From Pseudobdellovibrionaceae bacterium (GTDB taxonomy: Bacteria; Bdellovibrionota; Bdellovibrionia; Bdellovibrionales; Bdellovibrionaceae), in NCBI GenBank assembly GCA_013359135.1, contig JABWCN010000023.1, positions 26,012 through 88,991 on the forward strand: a stretch of DNA of 62,980 bases. Reading direction: 5' to 3'. The notes beneath the pieces were generated by a model that saw only the letters and a list, made by a program, of their open reading frames with translations, made no database searches and had not been told where the DNA came from. Shown here piece after piece: positions 17,258-27,261 of the stretch. Within the stretch, counting starts at the first letter, position 1; every line of letters starts with the position of its first letter. The translations under genes and the position numbers were made by a program.

Positions 17258-17570
17258 TTTTTTATCAACAACAACTCTTATGTTACTTTTTTTGACTGTT
17301 GCCCAACTAGCTCCTTGTCAGAGTCAGATAATTGCTGAAGCCACTTCTAATTTAGTAATCACATGCGCTGGTTGTCATGGCACAGAAGGAATTAGCAACA
17401 ATCCTTTATGGCCAAATCTTGCGGGACAAAAAAAAGAATACTTAAGCAAGCAACTTCTGGCATTTAAAAATCAAGACAGAAAAGATCCTCTGATGAACCC
17501 AATAGCATCATCACTTAATGAAAAAGACATTGAACTTATCGCAGAGCACTTTTCAAAAAAAAAGGAATAA
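17247..17570 (+). CDS. Small periplasmic cytochrome c (c553/c4-like)
   Basis: A 107-residue protein with a signal peptide (MKNSFLSTTTLMLLFLTVAQ) and a single class I cytochrome c fold: ITCAGCHGTEGI haem attachment, PNLAGQKKEYLSKQLLAFKN, then DPLMNPIASSLNEKDIE, where the Met is the expected axial ligand. This layout is that of c553 or one half of a c4 cytochrome. It overlaps the preceding lipoprotein gene by 11 bp, so the two are coupled. It ends 8 nt before the end of a convergent operon. Confidence 0.85.
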   Translation: MKNSFLSTTTLMLLFLTVAQLAPCQSQIIAEATSNLVITCAGCHGTEGISNNPLWPNLAGQKKEYLSKQLLAFKNQDRKDPLMNPIASSLNEKDIELIAEHFSKKKE

Positions 17571-17578
17571 AAAATAAA

Positions 17579-18796
17579 TTATTTGGCAGACTTGAAGTAG
17601 ACATCATAAATTGGTGCCATTTTAAGTTTTCCACTTAGATCGTTGTACTTAATAAAGCTTCTCTGCTTCATTTCAGCTCGATCTCCGAAAGCTTTAAAGT
17701 ATTCGACATAGTTTAAATCTATAGATTTAATTTGATAATGTGTTATTTTTTTTATTTCATTTTTTTCAGCGATACCATTACCATTGATATCACGCCAAAG
17801 TAGTAAGTTATAAAACTCTTTATCTTTACTATCTACTATTCCATCTTTATTGGAATCTAATTCTTTTAGTGCCTCAAATCCGTTACTAAAATTTTTTTGA
17901 TCACCAAAAAGTTCCTCACCATCGTCAATCCTTTTATTCTTATTTCGATCAAAAGCTAGAAAATATGCTTTTGCTTTAGCCTCTGGCCAATAAATTTTCT
18001 GACTATGTTTGCTTAATTTAAATGAAGATTTATTTTCAAATCGTGGAATCTCATTTTCATTAAAAAAAATCATTAATGGTGAGTAATAACCTCCACAAAA
18101 ACCGGCGGCTCCCGGAAAAGAAGCATTTATTGTTAAAACTTTTAAATCATTTGAAATAGAGTGACTAATTTGCGCTTTTAACGGTCCTGAATATTGAACC
18201 ACACCAGCGTAATTTCCAAATTTATCAATCACATCTGCCCTTTCATTGGCTTTGGAGCTAGGAACTTGTTCGAATTGGATTGAGGTTATAAAATTAATTT
18301 TCCTATTTACATCAATGCTACCATCTGGCTTAATTTTCATTGTTGCCATATTAGTGAGGTCTATCCTTAACAACCTATTGGAGCTACTCACAACCTTAGA
18401 ACCAGCAGGTCCTGCCAGTATTTGAGTTGAGTTAAAAGGATTCATATTAACTCCAGTAAGAGCAAAGTTAGGATTTTTTTCATCTCCAGCTAAAGCGGCT
18501 GGAAATTTAAAAGAAATAAAAGAAGGAGTTCCATTACTATCCTCCACCTGAATATTAGCTATAACATCATTGTAAGGCGATAACGGGTTAGAAACACTTC
18601 TTAGATTAGTTGGAAAACAACTCACATTCATAAAAATAGATGTTATGGTTTGTCTATTAGGACTGGCATTTTGTGAATCAATGACAACATTATTATAATT
18701 CGGAGGGCTAGAAGAGAAAATCTGTAATCTACTCTCAGCTAACAAACCTTGAGAGAAAAAAGTTAATACAACAAATAAACTAGTACCCGCATTCAT
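17579..18796 (-). CDS. Exported protein with three EF-hand-type calcium loops, last gene of a pilin operon
   Basis: A 405-residue protein with a signal peptide (MNAGTSLFVVLTFFSQGLLA). The C-terminal half has three EF-hand/dockerin-type loops in sequence: DRNKNKRIDDGEE, DSNKDGIVDSKD and DINGNGIAEKNE. The N-terminal half is beta-rich with no recognised domain. Its ATG overlaps the stop of the PilW-like gene (TAATG), so it is translated with the pilin genes. Calcium-binding exported partners such as PilY1 occur with minor pilins in other bacteria. It is too short and too different to call PilY1, but a tip-associated role is plausible. Confidence 0.65.
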   Translation of the reverse strand: MNAGTSLFVVLTFFSQGLLAESRLQIFSSSPPNYNNVVIDSQNASPNRQTITSIFMNVSCFPTNLRSVSNPLSPYNDVIANIQVEDSNGTPSFISFKFPAALAGDEKNPNFALTGVNMNPFNSTQILAGPAGSKVVSSSNRLLRIDLTNMATMKIKPDGSIDVNRKINFITSIQFEQVPSSKANERADVIDKFGNYAGVVQYSGPLKAQISHSISNDLKVLTINASFPGAAGFCGGYYSPLMIFFNENEIPRFENKSSFKLSKHSQKIYWPEAKAKAYFLAFDRNKNKRIDDGEELFGDQKNFSNGFEALKELDSNKDGIVDSKDKEFYNLLLWRDINGNGIAEKNEIKKITHYQIKSIDLNYVEYFKAFGDRAEMKQRSFIKYNDLSGKLKMAPIYDVYFKSAK

Positions 18797-19782
18797 TATA
18801 ACCCCTCTAACTTAACGTCAATATTTGGTAATGAAATGTTTCTACGATAAAACTCAATAGATTTTAGCTGACCAAGGACAAAAGTTTCTGATTTCTTTTT
18901 AAAACCATTGTATTCTATCTTATAAACATCGATATATTTTCCTCCTTGAGAGCTAACCTTAGGATAAATTTTAAATGATACTATCTTTATTGGAATTAAA
19001 GAAACAATAGGATACGACCCCCCTACAGTTGGTAACTCCCTAAAAAAATCATCTGGTGATTTTAAATCTTTTTCAGTCATAGGGTTAAAATTAAAAAAAA
19101 GAGATTTAAACGGATCTATATCTAACTTCAAAATATCAGTAGCTTTATCATTTACAATACCAACAAAACTTAAAAATCTTGGCGGATTTAAAAAATCGAC
19201 TGTTTTATTTAATTCTTTTTTTCTCAATTGAACTGGAGTAATAAGTAAAAAAAGTTGATCTTTAATCCATGCCTCTGTGTTCGCTTTAACATAACCAGAT
19301 CCTTCTTTAAACTCTTTATTCAAAGCTTCGTATGAAACTATTGGGGATGTATCTATATCATTAGGGTCATCAAAAGAATAAGCATAAGTAGGATCATAAA
19401 ACATAAGTTTTCCCTTTTGAAAATCAGTAGAAATAAAAAAGATTTCGTTATTCTTTGAATCATAAGAAAACTTCACAGATCTTGTTTTTGTTTTTTCATA
19501 ATACATAGATGAAACATCACTCATTAAATCAAAAAAATTTAATTTATTATCATCATCATATTTAATATTATTAAAACTATACCCTATGTTTTTACTTAAA
19601 ATGGCGAAGCTTTTTGCTACGGTGATCTTATCGCCTTGGTTTTGAATGTTTTTATCTATCTGTGATAACTCTTTATTTAAATAACTTAAAGCTATAAACC
19701 CCATGCCAGTAACCAAATTAACTAGCGCTAAGGAAATGAGCACCTCTAATAATGTTAAGCCTCTTTGATTATAATATTTCAT
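18796..19782 (-). CDS. PilW-like minor pilin / pseudopilin
   Basis: A 328-residue protein with a type III (prepilin) signal: a short basic leader ending in QRG, then LTLLEVLISLALVNLVTGM with Glu at mature position 5. PilD-type peptidase should cleave after the Gly. The large C-terminal domain is beta-rich, as in PilW/GspJ-like minor pseudopilins. Its start overlaps the stop of the preceding pseudopilin gene in an ATGA (19779-19782). It acts in the inner membrane/periplasm as part of a type IV pilus tip or type II secretion pseudopilus. No assembly ATPase or secretin is nearby. Confidence 0.75.
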   Translation of the reverse strand: MKYYNQRGLTLLEVLISLALVNLVTGMGFIALSYLNKELSQIDKNIQNQGDKITVAKSFAILSKNIGYSFNNIKYDDDNKLNFFDLMSDVSSMYYEKTKTRSVKFSYDSKNNEIFFISTDFQKGKLMFYDPTYAYSFDDPNDIDTSPIVSYEALNKEFKEGSGYVKANTEAWIKDQLFLLITPVQLRKKELNKTVDFLNPPRFLSFVGIVNDKATDILKLDIDPFKSLFFNFNPMTEKDLKSPDDFFRELPTVGGSYPIVSLIPIKIVSFKIYPKVSSQGGKYIDVYKIEYNGFKKKSETFVLGQLKSIEFYRRNISLPNIDVKLEGL

Positions 19783-20228
19783 TTTGAACTCACAATAAAA
19801 CTATATTCTAAAAATTGATCACCAAGACTTTCGTGATAAATTCTTAATTTTACATCATACAAACTTCGAATAGTTTTTGATGGCTGAATGATGTAGCCAA
19901 AACGCCCAGAACAGTTTAAACAATCTGAAACTGGATAAATCATATACTTGTCAAATGCCCATGGCATGTTTTCTTTTGTCAATTTTGATATAGCCATTGA
20001 CGATGATGAGTCATAATGAATCTGCATTATATCAATATTCTGCCTAATAGTATCAATAAGATTTGAAAATTCAGTGTTTTTAGTTGATTTAACAATCACT
20101 TGATTAACACTCTGTTTGGATTTTACAAGAAGATAGGCTGAAGACGAACCAACAATGGTAATAATCACCAATCCAAGAAGGACTTCAATAATGCTAAAAC
20201 CATGTCTAGTATTTTTTTTAACTCTCAC
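19779..20228 (-). CDS. Type IV pilin-like pseudopilin
   Basis: I choose the GTG at 20228 because AGGAG lies 7 nt upstream and the codon overlaps the stop of the preceding gene (GTGA, 20225-20228). A longer reading from 20261 would overlap by 37 bp without a site. The 149-residue product has the class III leader RVKKNTRHG followed by FSIIEVLLGLVIITIV, with Glu5 conserved. The rest is a small pilin-type globular domain with a Cys pair (DCLNC) that may close a loop. It resembles PilV/GspI-type minor pilins by position, but the subtype is uncertain. Confidence 0.75.
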   Translation of the reverse strand: MRVKKNTRHGFSIIEVLLGLVIITIVGSSSAYLLVKSKQSVNQVIVKSTKNTEFSNLIDTIRQNIDIMQIHYDSSSSMAISKLTKENMPWAFDKYMIYPVSDCLNCSGRFGYIIQPSKTIRSLYDVKLRIYHESLGDQFLEYSFIVSSK

Positions 20229-22711
20229 AGTAGTCTCCTGTAGAGCTCTTTGATACTCCATCTTTTGATTCTCCCTTTACAAGATACAACCGAAGAACCT
20301 TTAGCAACACCACAATCAGGATCTATAGTTGTCCAACGAAATGGATCCGCTTTAGATCTTAATGATACAGCATTGCAAAAAAAATTATTTTGGCTATCAT
20401 TTACACTGGGGTAAGGCATCCAAATGGGTTTGTTAGGGTTTTCACAATTTGTCCCTGATAAAATCTTGCTATCTCTTAGTTCACTCACAGAGTTCACTTC
20501 GTATATACTTGACCAGACAATACCATTTTTAACAGCACTAGGATCAATACTTATTTGATTAACGACAAAAGTACCAATAATTCTTAATGGTTTAGCTCTT
20601 TGTTTAATATGAAGTTTATCACAAACGAAAAAACCTGTAACAAAGTCAGCTTCTGCTAGAATATTGCAATTTTTGGCATAAGCTATAACATTGAAACTAG
20701 GATCGGATCTTTTACCTGTAAGATCCGCTACATCAATTTCTTCTTTAACGACGTCAGAAGTCTGCCAACTTCCATTTCCAGAAAAACTCCACGCTTTCTT
20801 AGTGAAGGATAAAAAAGAAGTGTCCCAACTAGCAGCTTGAAATGAGTTATTTAAAGGTTTTAGCGTAAAGTCAACTCCACTACAAGAAAGATCTAAAGCC
20901 GCTAAATCTTCGGCTTCATTAGCTGCCGCTTGAAATGGATTACTAACTATCCTGTCAGGATAAGCCTCGGATTCAAAGTATTTAAAACCGGCATCATCAC
21001 ACTCTTCGGTCCCTAACAAACTACATGTGTAATACTCAGAGTTTTTAAAATTAATTCCTTTATTAATTTTAAAAACTCCATTTTTTTTGACAAGTTCTAT
21101 TCCACTCATTTTAAACTTATCTAAAAAGTAATGAGCTGTATCGCTAGCTTTAATTGTTCCATAACTTATCGAATTAGGATTTTTATCTCTTGTTGGAACT
21201 CCATTAGCATAACCAAGATCAAAAGCTTCAAACTGGATAACAATTCTAGGATTTTGAATCTTAATAGATCCACTACCTCCTGTAAGTGGTAAATCCTCAA
21301 TTCCCTTATAGATTAATTTCAAGTTAAGTAAATGATCCTGGACGTTATCATTAATCAAATAGGAAGACGTTTGAACTTCAATGCTAAAATTAGGAAAATT
21401 AGAATTCTTCAAAGTAAACTTCCCATTTCGTGATAAGGAAGCATATGTTTTAAACTCAACCCCAGAGTCATAACCAATTGAACTAATCCATACTCTGATT
21501 ATAGGTTCTGAATTGTTCTCATGATTCATTATTTTAAAATCATTATCTGATGAACTATCACTTCCCTCTATTCTTTGAGGTAAAAAGATATCCACTTTAC
21601 CAAAATTTAGTATAGATTGAATTTCCGAATTAGTATCACTAACAACTCTTTGCCATAACTGAGAATCACGTGATTTTGTTAAATCCATTTTTGCCAATTG
21701 TCTTTGCTTACATACATCAAAATTCGAAATCACAACTCCGGGGTTATAAATTCCTGACAACACATCAAGACCTAGATCTCTTTCTGGATCAAGTTCTACC
21801 CCTCCCAAAAAACCCCCAAAGTTTTTTAACTGTGAAGTGTATTTATCTGCATCACCCCCAAGAGTATTTGGTATAAAATAATCATTATCTTGTTTGACAT
21901 ATCCGTTTCCTAGAATAAGCTTATCCGCAAATGTGACGTTAGAAAATTTCTTACTATTAGAATCAGGTAAATAGACATCACCATTAACAAAAACAGAACT
22001 TAAAAAATGCAATCCTCCAGACTTAGCAATCTCACTATCCTGAGCAATACGAGAATTTCCAGCCTCACTTAAAAAACTACTTTCTGAAGAGTTCAAGTAT
22101 AAATTATTAGCTAGGAGCAATGCTTGAGTTCCTATTTCTCTTGGAAAAACGTACATTATATTTTCAATTTTAACTTTTTTTGTAAATATAGAAAAATCTA
22201 TTTCTACTGTGATTTTAATTGGAATTTCACGACCCTTATTAGGGGTTTGAATATTCTGAATTCTCTCAACAGTAAACAGTATTTTCTTACCACCAAATTT
22301 ATATACTTGATCTAACATTGAGAACAACGGATGTTCTGTCTGTATAGAAGATAAAGACACCTCTACGGGACCAATTTTTGAAATTCTAATTTTACTTGTG
22401 TCCTCGCCTAAAAGACCCAGATACTTAATATTATCCTCATTAAGTAAAAGTCTTTCAATATTGTATGCATCTTGAAGGTTACAACTTGTTAAACTTTTGG
22501 TCCAAGTTGGAGTCATACACCAGTTTTGCTTTACTGCAGTCATAGTATAATCCAATGCACTGTTAAGTACTTGATCTACAGTTATATCACCCATCTGCTG
22601 TCTTTGAAGCTTATTAAATTGCAAAATAGATTGACCAATACCCATGAGAAGCACTAACGACAAACCAGCTAACATCATACTTGTTAAAAGCGCACTTCCT
22701 TGTCGGTTCAT
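20225..22711 (-). CDS. Very large PilX/GspK-like exported protein
   Basis: An 828-residue protein whose N-terminus (MNRQGSALLTSMMLAGLSLV, followed by LLMGIGQSIL) looks like PilX or GspK, which lack the usual Glu5 and cap pseudopili. PilX is usually about 200 residues and GspK about 320, so this is far larger. The rest is beta-rich, with about a dozen scattered Cys towards the C-terminus, and it may form an elaborated tip adhesin. An adequate site (GGGAGA) precedes the ATG. The gene is coupled by a GTGA overlap to the pseudopilin. The previous gene (Cys-repeat protein) ends 46 nt upstream. Confidence 0.65.
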   Translation of the reverse strand: MNRQGSALLTSMMLAGLSLVLLMGIGQSILQFNKLQRQQMGDITVDQVLNSALDYTMTAVKQNWCMTPTWTKSLTSCNLQDAYNIERLLLNEDNIKYLGLLGEDTSKIRISKIGPVEVSLSSIQTEHPLFSMLDQVYKFGGKKILFTVERIQNIQTPNKGREIPIKITVEIDFSIFTKKVKIENIMYVFPREIGTQALLLANNLYLNSSESSFLSEAGNSRIAQDSEIAKSGGLHFLSSVFVNGDVYLPDSNSKKFSNVTFADKLILGNGYVKQDNDYFIPNTLGGDADKYTSQLKNFGGFLGGVELDPERDLGLDVLSGIYNPGVVISNFDVCKQRQLAKMDLTKSRDSQLWQRVVSDTNSEIQSILNFGKVDIFLPQRIEGSDSSSDNDFKIMNHENNSEPIIRVWISSIGYDSGVEFKTYASLSRNGKFTLKNSNFPNFSIEVQTSSYLINDNVQDHLLNLKLIYKGIEDLPLTGGSGSIKIQNPRIVIQFEAFDLGYANGVPTRDKNPNSISYGTIKASDTAHYFLDKFKMSGIELVKKNGVFKINKGINFKNSEYYTCSLLGTEECDDAGFKYFESEAYPDRIVSNPFQAAANEAEDLAALDLSCSGVDFTLKPLNNSFQAASWDTSFLSFTKKAWSFSGNGSWQTSDVVKEEIDVADLTGKRSDPSFNVIAYAKNCNILAEADFVTGFFVCDKLHIKQRAKPLRIIGTFVVNQISIDPSAVKNGIVWSSIYEVNSVSELRDSKILSGTNCENPNKPIWMPYPSVNDSQNNFFCNAVSLRSKADPFRWTTIDPDCGVAKGSSVVSCKGRIKRWSIKELYRRLL

Positions 22712-22757
22712 TTATTATTTCTCCCATATCTCAGTCTAAATCTTTATCTCTTTCAGC

Positions 22758-24098
22758 CTAAATTGATGGCATAGAGGCACATACTGAAACTTCCCAACTA
22801 CCATTACTGTTACACTTTATAACCGTCACTTCACACATGTCAGTTCTTTGAATATTTACCTCAACTCCAGTTCTGTAAGGAGGCTTTATGTTAGTATAAA
22901 GGGAAACATCATAACCCCTATAAAATGGAGCACAATTTACATTTGAATCAAAATTTGAATTTTTCTTTGATCCCTGAGTTAATTTATTAACAATTGATTT
23001 AAATCCTTTAAGAATATTTCCACTTTGAGGTTGAGCAACTAGTACTTTATTAGTACAAACTACTTTTTTGGAGTTAGAATCTATGACACAACTTTTATCT
23101 GCGTTGTTTATTAAACTGCACCCAACTTCTTCTTTAGTTAAAGCTCCCGATTCGCACTTAAGCTTAAAATGACCCTCTAAGTTTGAATCAAAACGTTTAC
23201 AAGATAAATATTCTCCATTATCAAAACTCGCATACATATTTTTTGAATCTCTTACATAAGAATTATCCGGATATTTTTTATCTAAATTTAAGTTATAAGA
23301 CAAAACATCCCATTGACTTAATGAAACATTTAATCCTTCTTGACAACCGGATGGCTTACAATCCCCATTTACCGACAAAACTCCAGAGTTGCACTTCACT
23401 TTAAAAGTTCCCGTAAGTTCAGTTGAAAACCGTCCACAAGATAAGTTTTCGCTATTTTCTACTTTACTATCCTTGAAGTAGGTATTGTTAGAAAGGCGCT
23501 CTGGAAGTTTAAAAAACAAGGGTTTATTATTTATAAGTACATTATGGACAGTGTTTTTTGGACAAGATATCCCATACAATTTTCCCATCAACAGTTCATT
23601 TTTATCAAATGTAACCTCAACAGTAGAACTAGTTTGATCTTGAGTACTTTTACTTGTATCTTTGTCGTTTTGATTACTAGCCTGAACCGTGGCTCCCTGA
23701 ACATTTGATTGCACAGCTGATTTAGAGTTTATCTCATCTGCTGAAACTGTATTTTTTTTATCTTGGGAAGAATTTAATTTTCTCTGCGTATTTAACTGAT
23801 AACTTATATAATCATTGATCATTTTTTCAATATCTTTTAAAGAAATTTTTTCAATAATAGCTGGATTGTTCAAATTTACATTTTTTTCATTTTTGAGATA
23901 TTTTGTAGCTTCTGGGTAACTTTCAGAGAACTGATAAATCAATTCTTTTATTCCTTTTTGTTTCTTTGAATTGAAGTCTTCTTTTTTTTCATCCAAAACA
24001 TTCCCAGATGTTGATGGCCCTTTATCTGCTATAACTATTAAAGGCAGTGTTGATAAAAAATAAAACAGATATAAAAATAAGCGACGACCATTTTCCAT
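22758..24098 (-). CDS. Exported Cys-repeat protein, first gene of the pilin operon
   Basis: I start at the ATG at 24098, which has GGAGGGG directly upstream and gives a signal peptide (MENGRRLFLYLFYFLSTLPL, then IVIADKG). The TTG at 24167 has neither. The 446-residue product has a Lys/Ser/Gln-rich helical N-terminal half. Then come two related modules of about 80 residues, each with ...NTYFKDSKVENSENLSCGRF... or ...NSYVRDSKNMYASFD...LSCKRF..., followed by G-F/H-F-K-L/V-K-C and a closing Cys. A further Cys-rich tail follows. The function is unknown; operon position suggests a surface partner of the minor pilins. Confidence 0.6.
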   Translation of the reverse strand: MENGRRLFLYLFYFLSTLPLIVIADKGPSTSGNVLDEKKEDFNSKKQKGIKELIYQFSESYPEATKYLKNEKNVNLNNPAIIEKISLKDIEKMINDYISYQLNTQRKLNSSQDKKNTVSADEINSKSAVQSNVQGATVQASNQNDKDTSKSTQDQTSSTVEVTFDKNELLMGKLYGISCPKNTVHNVLINNKPLFFKLPERLSNNTYFKDSKVENSENLSCGRFSTELTGTFKVKCNSGVLSVNGDCKPSGCQEGLNVSLSQWDVLSYNLNLDKKYPDNSYVRDSKNMYASFDNGEYLSCKRFDSNLEGHFKLKCESGALTKEEVGCSLINNADKSCVIDSNSKKVVCTNKVLVAQPQSGNILKGFKSIVNKLTQGSKKNSNFDSNVNCAPFYRGYDVSLYTNIKPPYRTGVEVNIQRTDMCEVTVIKCNSNGSWEVSVCASMPSI

Positions 24099-24202
24099 AC
24101 CCCTCCACTCATTTACATAGGAGCATTTCGGAGCCTTCTCGAAATACTTGAATAAAACCAGTCTCAATATTGGAATTAAAGGAATTTTACTAATTAAATC
24201 AA

Positions 24203-25624
24203 TTAAATAGCTTTTTTCAATTCTTCGACAAATTGATTTAAGCTTTCAACCTCAGTGTTTGTTTTATGGACATTCTCTTTCACCGTCCCAGAAGAGTTAG
24301 CATTGTTTTGATTATTAGAGTCAATTTGTTGAATCACGTGGGTGATTTGCTCGATACCACTCTGCTGCTGAAGGGATGCTTCAGAGACCTCTTTACTTAG
24401 AACAGAGATCTTTTGAACTAAATTTTTCATGTTGTTAAATAAATCAAAACTTCTCTCTGCAAGTTCAAATCCTGTTTTAATTTTATGATCTGTATCTTTA
24501 GTAAGTAAACTAATCTCCTTGGCTGAGTCACTACTGCGAATTGCTAACTGTCGAACAGCATCCGCAACCACAGCAAAGCCTTTTCCCTGTTCCCCTGCTC
24601 TAGCCGCTTCCACGGCCGCGTTCAATGACAGCAAATTAGTTTGAAATGAAATTTCTTCTATCATACTTGTAATTTCATTAATCTTTACAGAGGCTTCATT
24701 AATTAATTTCATTGATGAAATCAAATCTTGCATTTGCATAGAAGCTTTTTCTCCTGATTCATAACCAACGCGACAAAGTTCAGCTAACTGAGAAGTATGT
24801 TTAGTATTTACGGAAACCATACTGTTGATCTCCTCAAGAGAAGCTGAAGTTTCTTCTAAAGAGGCTGAAGTATTATTGATATTTTGATTTAACTCATCAG
24901 AGACCACCACGAGGGACTCATTGCCCTTTCTGATTTCAATCACATTTTGATTTAAATGTTCAATAGATCTTTTCAAAACATTCCTTATGAGAAAATTAAA
25001 CCCAAAGAATAAGGTTAGCAATAAAACGACAGCATTGATAACAACCACTACTAAATTCACTTTAGATAAAAATACTAACCTTTGCGCCGCCTCTTCGTCT
25101 TTTTTCGTTATAAAATCCATAAAACCATCGAGCTCTTTATAGAACTTTCCAATAATCACATTAAAACCTGAATCTGGATCTTTCATCACATTGTTTCCGG
25201 CTTCAATTCCTGCCAAGTTGTAAACATGAATCATGGCTAAACCAGCTTCGTTAGCGATGTCTAACTGATTATCTATAGACTCTAAAACTTCTTTTTTTTC
25301 TGGAAACTTTTTAACCATATCAACTAACTCTGAATGAGCCTTAGCAAACATTTCTTTCCCTGAGGTTTCAGCGCTTAAATCTTTCGTCAAAGAAGCGTTG
25401 GTATAAAACTGATGCAGTTGACTTCCATAGTATCTAATATCTTTAATGTCTTGAGTTAACTCATTAAGATAATTGATTTCCTCGACGTAGTTTTTTTGTT
25501 TTAAAGAAATGAAAGAAATAATTCCTAGAAGAGTCATAACCCCAAAAAAGGAAAGTAAATTAATAACTTTTAAAGTTGAACGAAAATTTAAATCCAACTT
25601 TTCATCTAAAAATTTTTTTATCAT
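24203..25624 (-). CDS. Methyl-accepting chemotaxis protein with small helical sensor
   Basis: The start is the ATG at 25624; a TTG 27 nt upstream is less likely. The 473-residue receptor has TM1 near 18-38 and TM2 near 185-207. The 145-residue periplasmic segment between them looks four-helix-bundle-like. The signalling hairpin is textbook ([20 protein letters not shown], then [15 protein letters not shown]). There is no C-terminal pentapeptide; it ends in FVEELKKAI. It stands between mpl and the pilin operon. A TATA-N15-CCCGATGT sequence upstream (minus strand, near 25660-25690) is a weak sigma-28 match. Confidence 0.93.
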   Translation of the reverse strand: MIKKFLDEKLDLNFRSTLKVINLLSFFGVMTLLGIISFISLKQKNYVEEINYLNELTQDIKDIRYYGSQLHQFYTNASLTKDLSAETSGKEMFAKAHSELVDMVKKFPEKKEVLESIDNQLDIANEAGLAMIHVYNLAGIEAGNNVMKDPDSGFNVIIGKFYKELDGFMDFITKKDEEAAQRLVFLSKVNLVVVVINAVVLLLTLFFGFNFLIRNVLKRSIEHLNQNVIEIRKGNESLVVVSDELNQNINNTSASLEETSASLEEINSMVSVNTKHTSQLAELCRVGYESGEKASMQMQDLISSMKLINEASVKINEITSMIEEISFQTNLLSLNAAVEAARAGEQGKGFAVVADAVRQLAIRSSDSAKEISLLTKDTDHKIKTGFELAERSFDLFNNMKNLVQKISVLSKEVSEASLQQQSGIEQITHVIQQIDSNNQNNANSSGTVKENVHKTNTEVESLNQFVEELKKAI

Positions 25625-25804
25625 AATATAATCCCATGCTAAAATATACAAAGACTACATCGGGATAAAAATAATGAAATATAAGAGGACTTCTGTACTC
25701 TTTTTAAAATTTTACTTTGGCGATCGTAAGTAGCCAGATCAATTTGAGACAAAATGGATATCGCTTCTATTTAACCAAAAAAGTCCAGTCTAGTTAGTGT
25801 GTAA

Positions 25805-27235
25805 CTAAGACAAAGTTTTTAAGATTTTATCATAGATTCCATCAAAACCACCATTACTCATAACAATTATCAGATCTCCTGAAACACTTTCCTTTTTTAA
25901 GTTTGAAACAATAGTATCCACATTTTCAAACAAAGCGGCTCTATTTGATTTTTTATTTAAATCTTTAACCAAATCTTCGGATGAAAACTTTTCTTCATCC
26001 GCCAATTTACTTTGATCAAAGGCCTTCATAATATAAACCTTATCAGCACTTTCAAATGCATGAGCATAATCATCTTGAAAAATTTTTCTACGACTGGTTG
26101 CACTTCTTGGCTCGAAAACCGCGTGAATTTTCCTGTTGGGATATTTTTTTCTAATACCTTTAAGAGTTTCTCTAACGGCCGTAGGATGATGAGCAAAATC
26201 TTCAACAAGCAATCGTCCACCAGGCTCTCCCAAAATTTCCTGACGTCTCTTAACACCTTTAAATGATACTAAGGCTTTCTTGGTAATTTCAGGACTCACG
26301 CCCAGATGATAGGACATTAAAACAACCGCAGCTGCATTTAGCACATTGTATTCACCAGGTTGAGCTAATTGAAAAGGACCCCATTTTTCACCTTTAAAAT
26401 GTATACAAAAATCGGAAGTCAAACTAGTGGTCGCAGTGGCGTTAGATAGCATTTCTATCCAAGCATGGTTGTCTCTGCTTTTTTTGGTCAATCCATAACT
26501 ATAAACATTTTTGGTGTTAGTATCTTCTAACAAATCAGGAATATTCTTATCGTCAGCCCAATAAACAAGTGACCCTTGAGGTGGAATAATTTTCACAAGA
26601 CGAGTAAAGGCTTTTTTCACATCATCTAGGTCTTTATAAATATCAGCATGATCAAATTCAACACTTGTAAGTATGACATTTCTAGGTTTGTAATGGATAA
26701 ATTTAGGCACTTTGTCAAAAAAAGCCGTATCGTACTCATCACCTTCAATCACAAAATAATCACCTTTTGGATTTCTGAAACTTTGATGAAAGTTAATTGG
26801 AATTCCCCCAATTAAGAATCCTGGTTCTTTTTCAGCTTGATCCAAAACCCAGCTCATCATTGAAGTCGTCGTAGTTTTTCCATGAGTTCCCGAAATACAG
26901 ATACAATTCTTCTGATCTATAATCCACTCTCCAAGAGCCTTTGGCAGTGAAGTAAATGGAATATTTTTATTTTTTAACTCTACTGCTTCTGGATTATTCG
27001 CAGAGATTACATTCCCAACAATTACAAAATCAGGAGTGGGAGACAGATTTTTTTCCGAATAAGGTGTTAGAATTTTTATTCCCAAATTCTCTATTTGCGT
27101 CGACATCGGCGGATAAGGATTCGAATCAGACCCAGTTACCACAAACCCCTTATCTTTTAGTAAACCAGCAAGCGATGCCATCGCTGTTCCACAAATTCCC
27201 ATCAAATGAACTCTTGATCCAGGTTTTAATTCCAT
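25805..27235 (-). CDS. mpl: UDP-MurNAc:tripeptide ligase Mpl (peptidoglycan recycling)
   Basis: A 476-residue Mur-ligase family enzyme that joins recycled L-Ala-D-Glu-mDAP tripeptide to UDP-MurNAc in the cytoplasm. The N-terminal Rossmann motif is HLMGICGTAMASLAGLLKD. The ATP loop is CISGTHGKTTTTSMMSW, followed by EGDEYDTAFFD, EFDHADIYKD and the C-terminal EDFAHHPTAVRETL characteristic of MurC/Mpl. Mpl rather than MurC is suggested by the lack of a surrounding mur/fts cluster, by length and by the neighbouring LD-carboxypeptidase. GGGG lies 5 nt before the ATG. It is the last gene of the purine/cell-wall operon. Confidence 0.9.
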   Translation of the reverse strand: MELKPGSRVHLMGICGTAMASLAGLLKDKGFVVTGSDSNPYPPMSTQIENLGIKILTPYSEKNLSPTPDFVIVGNVISANNPEAVELKNKNIPFTSLPKALGEWIIDQKNCICISGTHGKTTTTSMMSWVLDQAEKEPGFLIGGIPINFHQSFRNPKGDYFVIEGDEYDTAFFDKVPKFIHYKPRNVILTSVEFDHADIYKDLDDVKKAFTRLVKIIPPQGSLVYWADDKNIPDLLEDTNTKNVYSYGLTKKSRDNHAWIEMLSNATATTSLTSDFCIHFKGEKWGPFQLAQPGEYNVLNAAAVVLMSYHLGVSPEITKKALVSFKGVKRRQEILGEPGGRLLVEDFAHHPTAVRETLKGIRKKYPNRKIHAVFEPRSATSRRKIFQDDYAHAFESADKVYIMKAFDQSKLADEEKFSSEDLVKDLNKKSNRAALFENVDTIVSNLKKESVSGDLIIVMSNGGFDGIYDKILKTLS

Positions 27236-27261
27236 TTAATCCCCATGTTTATATTCTTTAT

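Noticed and set aside
17579-18796. PilY1 for the EF-hand protein
   Set aside because: Far shorter than PilY1 and without a recognisable propeller.
25805-27235. MurC instead of Mpl
   Set aside because: No mur/fts neighbours, and the LD-carboxypeptidase context favours the recycling enzyme; a phylogeny would settle it.
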